51,855 bases of DNA from Bacteroidales bacterium (GTDB lineage Bacteria > Bacteroidota > Bacteroidia > Bacteroidales > P3): contig WRCN01000016.1 in NCBI GenBank assembly GCA_009783885.1, positions 1 through 51,855 of the forward strand, written 5' to 3'. A program made the position numbers and the translations under genes. Positions within the stretch are counted from its first letter, which is position 1; each line of letters starts with the position of its first letter. This document shows, in pieces, positions 1 to 9,038 of the stretch. The notes below the pieces were generated by a model. It saw only the letters and a program-made list of their open reading frames with translations, was not told where the DNA came from and ran no database searches.

Positions 1-1586
1 AACGCGTGTTCGAACGGAAGCGGTTCGGTGTAAGCCACTTGTGTACTCCAATTGTAGCGACCTCCTTTGTTGGTTACGAGTTGATTTATATCATCTAATT
101 CCGGAATACCATTTCGCCAAAAACAGATCTCCGAAAGATTAGTTTCTTCCCTGTTATTAAAGCTATAACCGCCGTCTAATTCGAAAGAAATGGTACGTCT
201 TGGTTTGTTCAAACGACGGCGATAGTCGGCTCTCAAACGTGCGGAAAAATTTGTTGCATCCGAGATATTTGTGGTCGTTCCGCTATTAAGTGTGTCTTGT
301 ATTTCATCTATCCAGCGATACGTCATGTAATCCGACCATCTAGTGTTTTTTGTGTTTCCGTAGGTAAAAGACGGACGAATAGTCAATTCGTTTGCGTCAT
401 TAGGTGTATATTTGATTTCAGCGTTGAAACGGTGTTGATTGGTAACGGGTCGAGACGTGATAGTATCGTCGTAGAACTGACTGCCTCTGTCTGCCGGCAA
501 AATATCCTCGCGGTAAGTTCGTTGTCTTTGTTCGCGATCGGAACGCGAATACGCGTAACTTCCTCCAACCGAAAGATTTTCATTGAATTTTTTGATAAAA
601 TTCACCCCCGGAGAAAACGATTGCGTAATTCCTCCTTGCATACCACCAAAACCTCCGAAGCCACCGCCTCTTCCCCCGCCACCACGACCGACTGTAACTA
701 CCTGAGCGTTTGAGGCATTCATCATATCCGAAAATCCCAAATTATTCACGTTATTGAAACCTCCTAAAATGGTGAGTTGATCTTTATCTCTAAAATAGTT
801 GATGTTAAAACTGTTGTCGTATCTGAAATCTCCTTTTTTTACAGCATCATGTCCTATACCTCCCGTTAAACGTCCAAACCAGCCTTTTGCCATGCCCGGT
901 TTGAATGAAAGATCAATCACTGTTTCTTCGTTTCCATCGTCAATTCCGGTAAATCGTGCTTGATCGCTTCTTCGATCGTAGGTTCGCACTCTGCTTACAA
1001 AGTCAGCGGGAATATTTCTTGCGGCTACTTTTGGATCGTCGTCGAAAAATTTTTCGCCATCAACTAAAATAGCCGAGATTGGTCTTCCGCCTATCGTGAT
1101 ATTTCCTTCTGCATCTACTTCAGCACCCGGCAAGCGTTTGATTAATTCTTCCAAAGGGGAGCCTTCCACCGGACGAAACGCTTCAGCATTATAATCTATA
1201 GTATCCCCTCTCATTTGAACGGGAATAAAGGTTTCTGTAATTTCAAGTCCTTGCAGTTCAATACCTTGCACCAATTCTATACGTCCCATCGCAAACGGCC
1301 TGCTTTCGTCGGTTATATCAATAACTTTTTCGAATGTGGTATAACCGACATACATGGCTCTGAAAATGTACTGACCTTTGCGCACTTTGTCTATCGTGAA
1401 ACTCCCATTGTCTGCGGTTATCGCACCTGCAACTAAGGAAGTGTCTTTTACTGAAAAAATGGCTACTTGAGCAAAAGGCACAGGCGTTCTGTCTTCTTTG
1501 TCAAGAATTCGACCCACAATGCTGGTCTGAGCGTTTGTAATTTGTGCCAAACAGAGGAACAGCACTGCGATAAAGATTTTTTTCAT
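1..1586 (-). CDS. TonB-type outer-membrane beta-barrel receptor, C-terminus outside window
   Basis: Reads open from ATG at 1586 to the left edge, about 528 codons, so the C-terminus lies outside the window. A signal peptide (MKKIFIAVLFLCLAQITNAQ) is followed by a carboxypeptidase-like regulatory domain (roughly residues 21-105; GRILDKEDRTPVPFAQV) and a plug-like domain (roughly 120-215; LVDGEKFFDDDP). Next comes a Gly-rich stretch (GGRGGGFGGFGGMQGG) and beta-strand-rich barrel sequence. This layout fits the outer-membrane beta-barrel (OMP_b-brl_3) relatives of SusC/TonB receptors. The substrate cannot be read, since no SusD-like partner lies beside it. A TATCTTTG box (complement at 1665-1672) lies about 80 bases upstream and diverges from the next gene's promoter. 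Confidence 0.85.
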   Translation of the reverse strand, partial: MKKIFIAVLFLCLAQITNAQTSIVGRILDKEDRTPVPFAQVAIFSVKDTSLVAGAITADNGSFTIDKVRKGQYIFRAMYVGYTTFEKVIDITDESRPFAMGRIELVQGIELQGLEITETFIPVQMRGDTIDYNAEAFRPVEGSPLEELIKRLPGAEVDAEGNITIGGRPISAILVDGEKFFDDDPKVAARNIPADFVSRVRTYDRRSDQARFTGIDDGNEETVIDLSFKPGMAKGWFGRLTGGIGHDAVKKGDFRYDNSFNINYFRDKDQLTILGGFNNVNNLGFSDMMNASNAQVVTVGRGGGGRGGGFGGFGGMQGGITQSFSPGVNFIKKFNENLSVGGSYAYSRSDREQRQRTYREDILPADRGSQFYDDTITSRPVTNQHRFNAEIKYTPNDANELTIRPSFTYGNTKNTRWSDYMTYRWIDEIQDTLNSGTTTNISDATNFSARLRADYRRRLNKPRRTISFELDGGYSFNNREETNLSEICFWRNGIPELDDINQLVTNKGGRYNWSTQVAYTEPLPFEHA

Positions 1587-1692
1587 AAAAAAAAGGGTTG
1601 GGTTTGTAGTTTTACTTTGACAATTTTTATTCAAAAAAGTTTAAAAAAAAATTCAATTAAGGTGCAAAGATACGAAAAAAAATCAAATAAAT

Positions 1693-1723
1693 TTTGACGA
1701 ATAAAAAAAAAATCGTACCTTTG
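1693..1723 (+). promoter_or_regulatory. Bacteroidetes-type promoter for the EamA gene
   Basis: TTTG (1693-1696), a 19-base spacer, then TACCTTTG (1716-1723). This matches the Bacteroidetes primary sigma consensus. Its -33 box contains the TTG at 1694, which rules that TTG out as a start codon for the next gene. Confidence 0.75.
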
Positions 1724-1741
1724 TCCGGTCATACAACTAAC

Positions 1742-2155
1742 ATGTGGTTACTTTTTGCCATATTATCTGCGGTGTTTGCTTCGGCAACGGCGATCCTCAT
1801 CAAAGTCGGTGTTCGGGATGTGGATTCTAATCTGGCAACGGCTATTCGAACAAGTGTAGTATTGCTGTTATCGTGGGGAATTGTTTGGTTTTCGGGTGTT
1901 TTTGCGCAAGTCAAAACCGTGCCGAAACACGCTTGGCTGTTTTTGATTTTATCGGGCGTAGCAACGGGTTTATCGTGGTTGTGTTATTTCAAAGCACTTC
2001 AACTTGGCGAACTTTCGAAAGTGGCACCAATCGACAAACTCAGTGTGGCGTTGACGATACTTTTTGCGATATTTTTTCTCGGGGAAACAGTGGATGTGAA
2101 AACGATTGTGGGGGCTTCGGTGATTCTTGTGGGGGTGGGGATTTTAGTGTTTTAG
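1742..2155 (+). CDS. Half-size EamA/DMT family transporter
   Basis: The product is 137 aa with four or five hydrophobic helices and the EamA signatures: SAVFASATAILIKVGV at the N-terminus, AIRTSVVL, and a C-terminal FFLGETVDVKTIVGASVILV. It is one EamA unit, whereas most drug/metabolite transporters have two, so it probably works as a dimer. The start is ATG 1742. The open frame extends up to a TTG at 1694, but that lies inside the promoter -33 box. The gene is single, followed by a composite repeat. The substrate is unknown. Confidence 0.85.
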   Translation: MWLLFAILSAVFASATAILIKVGVRDVDSNLATAIRTSVVLLLSWGIVWFSGVFAQVKTVPKHAWLFLILSGVATGLSWLCYFKALQLGELSKVAPIDKLSVALTILFAIFFLGETVDVKTIVGASVILVGVGILVF

Positions 2156-2199
2156 AAACTATGAATTATAAACAAAAAAACGATACGCAAAAAATAGCA

Positions 2200-2365
2200 A
2201 ACAGATTCCTCGACTTCGCATACTTCGTATGCTCCGCTCGGAATGACAGTTTATCATATGTAGGGGATAAGAGGAGAGCAGCGGTGGCTGTGTCACCGCT
2301 GCTCTCCTCCTCCCTCAAAGATAGTTACTCGTCATGTCGACCATAGCGAGACATCTATCGGCTAT
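2200..2365. repeat. Composite palindromic repeat: left arm, 16-bp hairpin, right arm
   Basis: Fills most of the 260-base gap after the EamA gene. The left arm (about 2205-2250) runs GATTCCTCGACTTCG to GCTCGGAATGACAG, with an inner hairpin GCATACTTCGTATGC. The centre is a perfect 16-bp stem with arm GAGGAGAGCAGCGGTG (about 2271-2309). The right arm (about 2329-2357) is GTCATGTCGACCATAGCGAG. The same three-part order recurs near 7300 and 39340. Confidence 0.8.
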
Positions 2366-2416
2366 TTTACCTTAAACCAAAATTAACACAAACTATAAAC
2401 CCAAAAACACATTATT

Positions 2417-2875
2417 ATGAACACAATTCTTCTAAACTGCAGTCTAGCAGGCTGTCTTCAAATCTCTTGGCTTTGGTATTCCATTGCCGTTCTTACCGTA
2501 TTTTTTCTTGGTTGGGCGTGGTATAACGCTTTCGCTAAACGCTGGGTAGCAGCTGTGAAATACGGCAAATGCGCATGTGGCGCTGACATGGAAAAAGGTG
2601 AAAAATGCACATGTAAAGCCACTCCAAGCGCTTTCCTTCCCATGATTAGCCAATTGCTTGCTACAGCCTTGATTGGTTTTATGTATTTTGTTTTAGTACC
2701 ATTCGGTATTTGCTTAGCGATTCTTGTCGCAATAGCCGTTATGGGCTGGATGAAATCAAGTATTATTTTCCAAACGCCGGAATGGAGATTTCGCGTTGAT
2801 CGCATCTTGATTGACGTTGGCTATTTCTTTATCACTTCGGCGATTTTCATCGGATTTGCGCTGATTAAATGTTAA
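2417..2875 (+). CDS. Small integral membrane protein with a Cys-rich loop
   Basis: 152 aa with four predicted membrane segments (about residues 18-38, 76-95, 98-113 and 130-150). Between helices 1 and 2 lies a soluble loop, CACGADMEKGEKCTC, with four cysteines that could bind a metal. The first helix region (WYSIAVLTVFFLGWAWYNAF) and overall size recall DUF1761-like membrane proteins, but the Cys loop is not something I know from that family. Its stop overlaps the start of the downstream amidase gene by 7 bases, so the two are probably co-translated. Function unknown. Confidence 0.7.
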   Translation: MNTILLNCSLAGCLQISWLWYSIAVLTVFFLGWAWYNAFAKRWVAAVKYGKCACGADMEKGEKCTCKATPSAFLPMISQLLATALIGFMYFVLVPFGICLAILVAIAVMGWMKSSIIFQTPEWRFRVDRILIDVGYFFITSAIFIGFALIKC

Positions 2876-3525
2876 GACATTTGGTCTTTGGATTGCTATT
2901 CGTTTGCTCTTCATCGGTTGCACAACCTTTGAAGAGCGGCGATTTGTTGTTTGTGTCGAGCGCTGCATCAGACTTCGAACAAGCTATTGCGGAAGTGACC
3001 AACGACGAATTGCAGCGAAATTTTTCGCATATCGGAATGGCCAATGTTACGGATAGCGGTGTGTATGTGATAGAAGCTGCACCAAAACTTGGCGTTGTTT
3101 ACAGACCTGTCGCAGAATTTGAACAGGACAATATCAAAAAACTAATTTTTGTTAGTCGCTTGAAGCCTCAGTATCAACACTGGATTCCGGGGGCAATCAT
3201 TCACGCATATTCACATCTCGGAAAACCGTACGATTACGCTTTCGATTTCGATAATGACGACTATTATTGCAGCGAATTGATTTACGTTGCATTCGCCCAA
3301 GCGAGCGGAAAAACAGACGTATTCGAAACACCGCCAATGACCTTTAAACTTTCCAAAGATGCAGATTTTTCACCTTATTGGGTAGATTATTTTGCAAAAC
3401 AAGACATGCTCATTCCCGAAGGTAAACCTGGGATAAACCCCAATGGAATCAGTCGTTCCGATAAATTAGAACCATTAATCGAATTTGTAGAGACACACAG
3501 CCGTGCGTCTCTACAACTAAAATAA
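2869..3525 (+). CDS. YiiX/YebB-like permuted NlpC/P60 cysteine hydrolase, exported
   Basis: 218 aa. A signal peptide ending near SSSVAQ is followed by a YiiX-type fold: KSGDLLFVSS at the start of the domain, a histidine in FSHIGMANV (His54) and a cysteine in DYYCSELIYVAF (Cys134). In this circularly permuted papain-like group these positions form the catalytic Cys/His pair. Known relatives are amidases or peptidases acting on lipids or cell-wall peptides. The substrate here is not predictable. It overlaps the upstream membrane protein gene (ATGTTAA), suggesting a two-gene operon. Confidence 0.85.
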   Translation: MLRHLVFGLLFVCSSSVAQPLKSGDLLFVSSAASDFEQAIAEVTNDELQRNFSHIGMANVTDSGVYVIEAAPKLGVVYRPVAEFEQDNIKKLIFVSRLKPQYQHWIPGAIIHAYSHLGKPYDYAFDFDNDDYYCSELIYVAFAQASGKTDVFETPPMTFKLSKDADFSPYWVDYFAKQDMLIPEGKPGINPNGISRSDKLEPLIEFVETHSRASLQLK

Positions 3526-3552
3526 TAAATATTAACCAAAAAAAATAACATT

Positions 3553-4125
3553 ATGAAACTCAAAGGATCACAAACCGAAAAAAATCTCCTCAAATCATTT
3601 GCAGGAGAATCTCAAGCACGTAACCGCTACCATTTTTTTGCAAAACAAGCCATGAAAGAAGGTTATGAACAAATTGCAGCATTCTTCTTAGAAACTGCCG
3701 ACCAAGAAAAAGCACACGCTAAAACGTTTTTCAAATTTTTGGAAGGCGGCGAAGTTGAAATCACGGCATCATTTCCGGCTGGAATTATTGGCACTACCGA
3801 AGAAAACTTGAAAGAAGCCAAACATGGCGAATACGATGAATGGTACAACCTTTATCCCGCTTTCGCGAAAGTTGCCGACGAGGAAGGTTTTCCGCAAATC
3901 GCAGCAAAATTTCGTGCCATTGCAACAGTAGAAGCTGCTCACGAAGCACGCTACAAAGCATTGCTGGACAATATTCAAACCAATTCTGTATTCAAAAAGT
4001 CCGAGGAAGTGATGTGGCAATGCCGCGAGTGCGGTTATCTGCATTTCAGCCGCAATGCACCAGACATCTGTCCGTCGTGCGATCATCCGCAGGCGTATTA
4101 TCAGATGCAGGAGAAGAATTTTTAA
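3553..4125 (+). CDS. rbr: Rubrerythrin
   Basis: 190 aa, the usual length. The N-terminal ferritin-like four-helix bundle carries the diiron ligands in [26 protein letters not shown] and [11 protein letters not shown]. The C-terminal rubredoxin domain has two CX2C pairs ([20 protein letters not shown]). It reduces hydrogen peroxide in the cytoplasm using electrons delivered through the rubredoxin Fe site, a typical oxidative-stress defence of anaerobes. It stands alone, convergent with hydG, with a repeat in between. Confidence 0.95.
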   Translation: MKLKGSQTEKNLLKSFAGESQARNRYHFFAKQAMKEGYEQIAAFFLETADQEKAHAKTFFKFLEGGEVEITASFPAGIIGTTEENLKEAKHGEYDEWYNLYPAFAKVADEEGFPQIAAKFRAIATVEAAHEARYKALLDNIQTNSVFKKSEEVMWQCRECGYLHFSRNAPDICPSCDHPQAYYQMQEKNF

Positions 4126-4129
4126 TTTT

Positions 4130-4232
4130 TTGCCGTCATTCCGAGCGTAGTCGAGGAATCCCCTCGCTATGGGATGTCTCGACTGCGCTCGACATGACGT
4201 GCTTGGGCGTATGCAATACGCCCCTACAGTTT
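4130..4232. repeat. Short CATGTCGAG repeat plus GTAGGGGCG hairpin, between rbr and hydG
   Basis: At 4134-4199 lies a two-arm element that reads, on the minus strand, CGTCATGTCGAGCGCAGTCG, a CCCATAGCGAGG joint and GATTCCTCGA to GGAATGACG. It is followed by a GTAGGGGCG-type hairpin with perfect arms GGGCGTAT/ATACGCCC (about 4205-4223) and then CTACAG. It lies between convergent genes and could terminate transcription in both directions. Confidence 0.8.
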
Positions 4233-5658
4233 AAAATTGTAAATCCCGTTTGCCAAGCCTGATTTGGGCAATTTTTTCGCGCGTTTGGGTTTTAGTTTTT
4301 TCGTCGTCGATATGTTCGATTTCGCGTTCAATTAATGCCCAACCTTTTTGTGCTGTAGCTTCGTTGGCGTAGTCTTCCAAGTATTCTGCCAAGGTCAAAA
4401 TAGCATTTGGCGTGCAGAACTTTTTAATGAAACCGGGTACGGAAAATTCCATAAAATGTTCGCCTGTTCTGCCTTTTCGGTAACATGCCGTGCAGAATGA
4501 AGGCAGGTATTGGTTTTCGATCAACTCGTTCATAATGTCCTGCAACGAGCGATTGTCGTTGATTTGGAATTGTTCGCGATTCAAATCTTGTATTTCGTTT
4601 TTGGTATCGGAATAGGAACCTAATTCGAGTTTGGTTCCGCCGTCCATTTGCGAAACGCCGTATTTCAGGGCTTCATCGCGAATGGCTTGTGGTTCGCGAG
4701 CCGTCAAAATCAAACCGGTGTAAGGCACTGCCAAGCGCAAAATCGCAATCAATTTGACAAAATCCGCATCACTAACCTTGTATTCATCCGACATATTGGC
4801 TTCAGAAAAATTCTGAACACGCGGAAACGAAATCGTGTGTGGACCTACACTGTAGCAGGCTTCCAAATGGTTCACATGTCGCACCAAACTCATCACTTCG
4901 AAGCGCCAATCGTAAAGTCCAAATAACGCACCAATTCCAACATCATCCAAACCAGCTTCCTGAGCACGATCCAAAGACGTCAAGCGATAAGCATAATCAG
5001 ATTTTTTTGCACTCGGATGATATTTTTTGTAAATTTCAGGATGATAGGTTTCTTGAAAAATTTGGTACGTGCCGATTCCGGCTTCTTTCACCGTTCGAAA
5101 ACCTTCGATTTCCAACGGTGCAGCGTTGATATTCACGCGTCGAATTTCACCGTTTCCGTGTTTCGTTGCATACACCAAACGTGCAGTGTGTGCAATGTAT
5201 TCGGCATTGTAATGGGGGTGTTCACCATAGACCAAAATCAAACGTTTCTGACCGTTGTCTTCAAGGGCTTTCACCTCATTCACAATTTCATCGTCGGACA
5301 ATGTTACACGCACTGCTTCTTTGTTTGAGACACGAAATCCGCAGTATTGACAGTTGTTAACACATTGATTCCCAATATAAAAAGGCGCAAAAAGCACAAT
5401 GCGATTGCCGTAAATTTGCTGTTTCAATTGCGTAGCTCCGTCTTTGATTAAGCGAATGGATTTTTCATCAATTGCATTAATCAAAACAGCAGTTTCTTTC
5501 AACGACAAGCGATGTTTTTGCAAGGATTTTTCAATCACAGATTGCACACTTTCAGTTGTAGACGGCGTGTTTTGAAGGATGTCCCAAATTTCATCGGCAT
5601 CGATGAATGGTTTCATGGGCTCATCAGAAATTCTATAGTGTTGAGGCGAAAAAATCAT
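4231..5658 (-). CDS. hydG: [FeFe]-hydrogenase H-cluster maturase HydG (radical SAM tyrosine lyase)
   Basis: 475 aa. Radical-SAM motif CX3CX2C (Cys99, Cys103, Cys106 in QCVNNCQYCGF). The C-terminus holds the CX2CX22C motif of HydG (CTACYRKGRTGEHF ... KKFC) for the auxiliary cluster. These two motifs together separate HydG from ThiH. HydG splits tyrosine to supply the CO and cyanide ligands of the H-cluster. The ATG directly abuts the dnaB stop, so it may be read through from dnaB. An alternative start is Met15 (MKPFIDADEIW). No hydE, hydF or hydrogenase gene is in the window. Confidence 0.93.
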   Translation of the reverse strand: MIFSPQHYRISDEPMKPFIDADEIWDILQNTPSTTESVQSVIEKSLQKHRLSLKETAVLINAIDEKSIRLIKDGATQLKQQIYGNRIVLFAPFYIGNQCVNNCQYCGFRVSNKEAVRVTLSDDEIVNEVKALEDNGQKRLILVYGEHPHYNAEYIAHTARLVYATKHGNGEIRRVNINAAPLEIEGFRTVKEAGIGTYQIFQETYHPEIYKKYHPSAKKSDYAYRLTSLDRAQEAGLDDVGIGALFGLYDWRFEVMSLVRHVNHLEACYSVGPHTISFPRVQNFSEANMSDEYKVSDADFVKLIAILRLAVPYTGLILTAREPQAIRDEALKYGVSQMDGGTKLELGSYSDTKNEIQDLNREQFQINDNRSLQDIMNELIENQYLPSFCTACYRKGRTGEHFMEFSVPGFIKKFCTPNAILTLAEYLEDYANEATAQKGWALIEREIEHIDDEKTKTQTREKIAQIRLGKRDLQF

Positions 5659-7209
5659 TTACCACGGACTGTTATTGTCTTCCGGCATGGAATCGTTTAA
5701 ACTGGATTGTAACGTGACAAACGAACGGCCTTCAAATTCACTGTTTGGCGCGATTGTATCGCTTTGCGAGAACGTACCTACATGCGTATCGGAATAATCG
5801 GGATTATCAAATTTGGCAAATTCTTTGATGAATTTCAAACGTGCTATGCCCGTAGGTCCACTACGATGTTTTTCCAATAAAATATCCGCCATTCCAAGCA
5901 TAGAGTTTCCGCTCTCATCTTCGGTTACGCCGTAATATTCGGGACGATGAATAAACATTACAATATCGGCATCCTGCTCAATTGCGCCCGATTCGCGGAG
6001 GTCGGAAAGTTGCGGACGCTTACTGTTTCCGCGGGTTTCCACCGCACGGCTCAGCTGCGACATTGCCAACACCGGAATTTTCAATTCTTTCGCCAATGCT
6101 TTTAATTGTCGTGAAATTTTACTGATTTCCTGTTCTCGGTTTCCGCGAGTATCTGCGCTTCCTTGCATCAATTGTAAGTAATCTACAAACACCATCTGAA
6201 TGTCATATTTTTGTTTCAAGCGACGACATTTTGCACGCAATTCAAACATATTCAAGGCAGCTGAATCATCAATAAAGATAGGCGCCTTCGCTAATCCATC
6301 AATTTTTGTGGTGAGTTGTGTCCATTCGTAATCCTTAAGATTTCCGGTTTTAAGTTTTTGTGCATTCAAGCCGGCTTCGCTGGAAATCAAACGCGTCACC
6401 AATTCGATATCGGACATTTCTAACGAGAAAAATGCAATCGCCTTCTTTTGTTGAACGGCTATATTTCTCGCTATGGACAAGGCAAACGCTGTTTTTCCCA
6501 TTGCAGGACGAGCTGCCAAAATAACCAATGTAGATTTTTGAAAGCCATTCGTGATTCGATCTAACGACGTAAAGCCTGAAGGCACTGCATTTGCACTAAT
6601 TCCGTCCTCGTGCGAACGTGCCGATTTTACTTCATCAATAGCCTTGCGAACCAAAGTACTCATATCCGAATAGCCGCTTTGAAAACTTTTTTCGCCGATA
6701 GTCAACAAATCTTTTTCGGCTTCATCAAGCATATCCAAAACATCCACAGTTTCATCATACGCATTTTTCGTGATATCTGCCGAAATCCGAATGAGTTCAC
6801 GTTTGATGTAGTTTTGCGATACAATCCGCGCGTAATATTCCGTGTTTGCTGTTGATGCTACACGGTTGGTCAATTGCGAAATATAGTAAGCACCGCCAAC
6901 TTCGTCAAGTTTGCCAAGTTCTCGCAATTTGTTGGTTACCGTCAAAATATCAATCGGTTGCCCTTCATTAAAAAGTATAGTAACCGCTTCAAAAATCGTA
7001 CGATTTTCGGACTTGTAAAAATACTCAGGCTTAACAATATCTATCGCTTCGTTTTGAGCATCTTGTTCAAGCATTAAGGCGCCTAAAACTGCCGCCTCCA
7101 TATCTAACGCCTGAGGTGGTAACTTCCCTTGTTCTATAAACGTTTGCGGTTGCGTGGCACGAATATATTTTCCTACCGTTCGTTTCGTGTTTGCATTAAT
7201 AATTTCCAT
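5659..7209 (-). CDS. dnaB: Replicative DNA helicase DnaB
   Basis: 516 aa. N-terminal DnaB domain (about residues 30-135; LPPQALDMEAAVLGALMLE), then a RecA-like helicase domain with Walker A ARPAMGKTAFAL and Walker B MVFVDYLQLMQG, plus the arginine-finger region near EKHRSGPTG. It unwinds DNA ahead of the replication fork as a hexamer. The 5' end is unusual: TATCTTTG (complement 7214-7221) ends only 4 bases before the ATG, so the mRNA is expected to be leaderless or nearly so. Confidence 0.97.
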   Translation of the reverse strand: MEIINANTKRTVGKYIRATQPQTFIEQGKLPPQALDMEAAVLGALMLEQDAQNEAIDIVKPEYFYKSENRTIFEAVTILFNEGQPIDILTVTNKLRELGKLDEVGGAYYISQLTNRVASTANTEYYARIVSQNYIKRELIRISADITKNAYDETVDVLDMLDEAEKDLLTIGEKSFQSGYSDMSTLVRKAIDEVKSARSHEDGISANAVPSGFTSLDRITNGFQKSTLVILAARPAMGKTAFALSIARNIAVQQKKAIAFFSLEMSDIELVTRLISSEAGLNAQKLKTGNLKDYEWTQLTTKIDGLAKAPIFIDDSAALNMFELRAKCRRLKQKYDIQMVFVDYLQLMQGSADTRGNREQEISKISRQLKALAKELKIPVLAMSQLSRAVETRGNSKRPQLSDLRESGAIEQDADIVMFIHRPEYYGVTEDESGNSMLGMADILLEKHRSGPTGIARLKFIKEFAKFDNPDYSDTHVGTFSQSDTIAPNSEFEGRSFVTLQSSLNDSMPEDNNSPW

Positions 7210-7213
7210 AGTG

Positions 7214-7221
7214 CAAAGATA
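7214..7221 (-). promoter_or_regulatory. dnaB promoter -7 box abutting the start codon
   Basis: TATCTTTG on the minus strand with only four bases (CACT) before the dnaB ATG at 7209. Transcription normally starts a few bases after this box, so little or no 5' leader is left for a ribosome site. Confidence 0.65.
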
Positions 7222-7289
7222 CGAATTATTAACAGATTTTTTTTATTTGTTAATAACTTTTTTTGAAGGATAAAGATAAACTGCTGTAG

Positions 7290-7466
7290 CAAAGGGATTC
7301 TTCGACGGAGTTTATCCCGAGCGAAGTCGAGGGACTCGGAATGACATAATTTTACTTAAAGGAGAGGGAGAGATTTGGCGACTTTGTCGCCAAATCTCTC
7401 CCTCTTTCCCCTCATTTTTAGTGCCGTCATGTCGAGCGGAGCAAAGCACAGTCGAGACATCCACTT
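7290..7466. repeat. Composite palindromic repeat with 20-bp perfect hairpin
   Basis: The gap between dnaB and the FadL-like gene holds a left arm (about 7298-7347, ending CTCGGAATGACAT), a perfect 20-bp stem (arm AGAGGGAGAGATTTGGCGAC, loop TTT, about 7363-7405) and a right arm (about 7428-7463, CCGTCATGTCGAGCG to CGAGACATCC). The order is the same as in the element near 2200. Confidence 0.8.
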
Positions 7467-7484
7467 GCTACTGACTTTTCTTAA

Positions 7485-8882
7485 TTAAAATCGATAATCT
7501 ACCCCCACTGCAATCGCTCTGTTGGTACGATCGTAGGTTTGTTTATAGTCAAAACTGATGGGTGTACCTGGAAGGGAGGCAACGCCTTGAATAGACGATG
7601 AGGTATACCATGTATTGATGGCTCCGAAATTCAGCGTCAAGCGGTCAGTAATACGATAAGCAAAGCCCAATCCTACGGTGAAATTGTCCAAATTATGAGC
7701 AATGTCGTTTTGCCACATATCAAATACGTTTACATCGCTCCATTGGAATCCGGTGCTGAGTGTTAATCTCCTGTTCACTTTCCATTCCACGCCTGCCTTA
7801 TATTCATTGGTGTTTCCGTTAATCAATTTTTGGCGTTGTCCGATTTCTCCTACACCGGCATTTGCACCGGCATTCCAAGTTTCAAAAGTTGCCTGTTTTT
7901 CAAAATGATGAAGATAAGTTACCGATATTTTCACATTTTTACAAACATCGTAACTTCCTGCCAACGATAAGATAGCCGGCACATCCGAACGAAGTTCTTG
8001 TCCGTCGGGATACATGTTCATAGCGTTCGCTTTGGTTTCATTCGTAAGCGTAATTTTGGTTCTAAACTCATATTTGGCTGCCAAATTCAAACCATTGTTT
8101 CTATAATGAACACCAAGAATTGGAGCAATGCCATTGCCGGTTTGTTTTACATCAAGCGATTGGTTGGCTGTTGCCCCTGCCAAAGCTTCATTGCCAATAG
8201 TTGTGAAAAATCCCGGAGCAGAAATCATATTTCCGGTAGGATTAAGTAATGGATGTATCGGATTAATCATGATATTTCTCACATATCCTTCATAAGCATT
8301 GCTTGCAAACGATATCCGTACTCCGGCTGAAACACCAAGCATATCATTGATTTTATACGTGGCATTGGCTTGAACGCCGTAAACGATGGACATCCCTTTC
8401 ATCATGGCTTCCATAGAATATTGGGTAGTCTCTAAGCCCATTCCTGTTAATAAGCCCGGTATCAACGATACTGTATTTTCGAGCATCGGCAAACCTTTGT
8501 TAAATTCGACACTTCCTCCACCCGCAGGAGGATTAAAACCCAACGAAAACGTCCAATCGCCGGTTTTGTAAGCAGCATACACGCCCGGAAACACAGGAAC
8601 AAACAATTTGCCTGTAAATTCGGAATGGTTCAATGTGGTGAGGTCGCTGGTAATCGTGCGCTTCATCCAAACCGTTTGACTGTTGAGCGAAACAGATAAA
8701 CCGTCTTCCAAAAACGCCAATCCTGCCGGATTGTAATAAACCGCATCGGTTTGAGTAGATGCTCCGCGCGCAAGCATACGTGCCCACGAGGCACTTTGAT
8801 TGGTGTTAGAAGCTAATCCACCGGAGCGTGCTTGAAAAGTCATGCACGTTAAAATAGTTGCAATAAAGAATGTTTTTTTCAT
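7485..8882 (-). CDS. OmpP1/FadL/TodX-family outer-membrane transport protein
   Basis: 465 aa. Signal peptide (MKKTFFIATILTCMTFQARS), then the family's N-terminal block (GGLASNTNQSASWARMLARG ... AVYYNPAGLAFLEDG). The rest is barrel sequence with many alternating aromatic strands, ending in the aromatic C-terminus VDYRF expected for Bam-dependent assembly. Relatives form a 14-strand barrel that lets fatty acids or other hydrophobic compounds through the outer membrane. A TATCTTTG box (complement 8905-8912) lies 22 bases upstream. Confidence 0.92.
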   Translation of the reverse strand: MKKTFFIATILTCMTFQARSGGLASNTNQSASWARMLARGASTQTDAVYYNPAGLAFLEDGLSVSLNSQTVWMKRTITSDLTTLNHSEFTGKLFVPVFPGVYAAYKTGDWTFSLGFNPPAGGGSVEFNKGLPMLENTVSLIPGLLTGMGLETTQYSMEAMMKGMSIVYGVQANATYKINDMLGVSAGVRISFASNAYEGYVRNIMINPIHPLLNPTGNMISAPGFFTTIGNEALAGATANQSLDVKQTGNGIAPILGVHYRNNGLNLAAKYEFRTKITLTNETKANAMNMYPDGQELRSDVPAILSLAGSYDVCKNVKISVTYLHHFEKQATFETWNAGANAGVGEIGQRQKLINGNTNEYKAGVEWKVNRRLTLSTGFQWSDVNVFDMWQNDIAHNLDNFTVGLGFAYRITDRLTLNFGAINTWYTSSSIQGVASLPGTPISFDYKQTYDRTNRAIAVGVDYRF

Positions 8883-8954
8883 AATTATAAATTGGTTTGA
8901 TTGGCAAAGATACGAAAAATTAGCAAATTTTTTCAGGATTGTTAGTAACTTTTT

Positions 8955-9038
8955 TGAAGGGTAAAAGGCGAAAGATTAAAGGTTAAGGGTCAGGAATAAA
9001 AACCTTTTAGCCCTAACCTTTGACCTTTTACCCACTAT
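8955..9038. repeat. Imperfect inverted repeat between fadL-like gene and kdsB
   Basis: Arms GGGTAAAAGG ... AAAGGTTAAGGGT (8957-8990) and AGCCCTAACCTTTGACCTTTTACCC (about 9009-9033) pair around a short A-rich loop. The element ends at the kdsB stop codon and can form a large terminator-like hairpin. Confidence 0.65.

Noticed and set aside
1694..1741. TTG start extending the EamA gene by 16 codons
   Set aside because: This TTG is part of the promoter -33 element, and the ATG at 1742 begins with the family's usual first helix.
3669..4262. Reading frames containing CRHSERSRGI / LWDVSTALDMT words
   Set aside because: These peptides are translations of the dispersed repeats (also near 23517-23795 on the minus strand), not genes.
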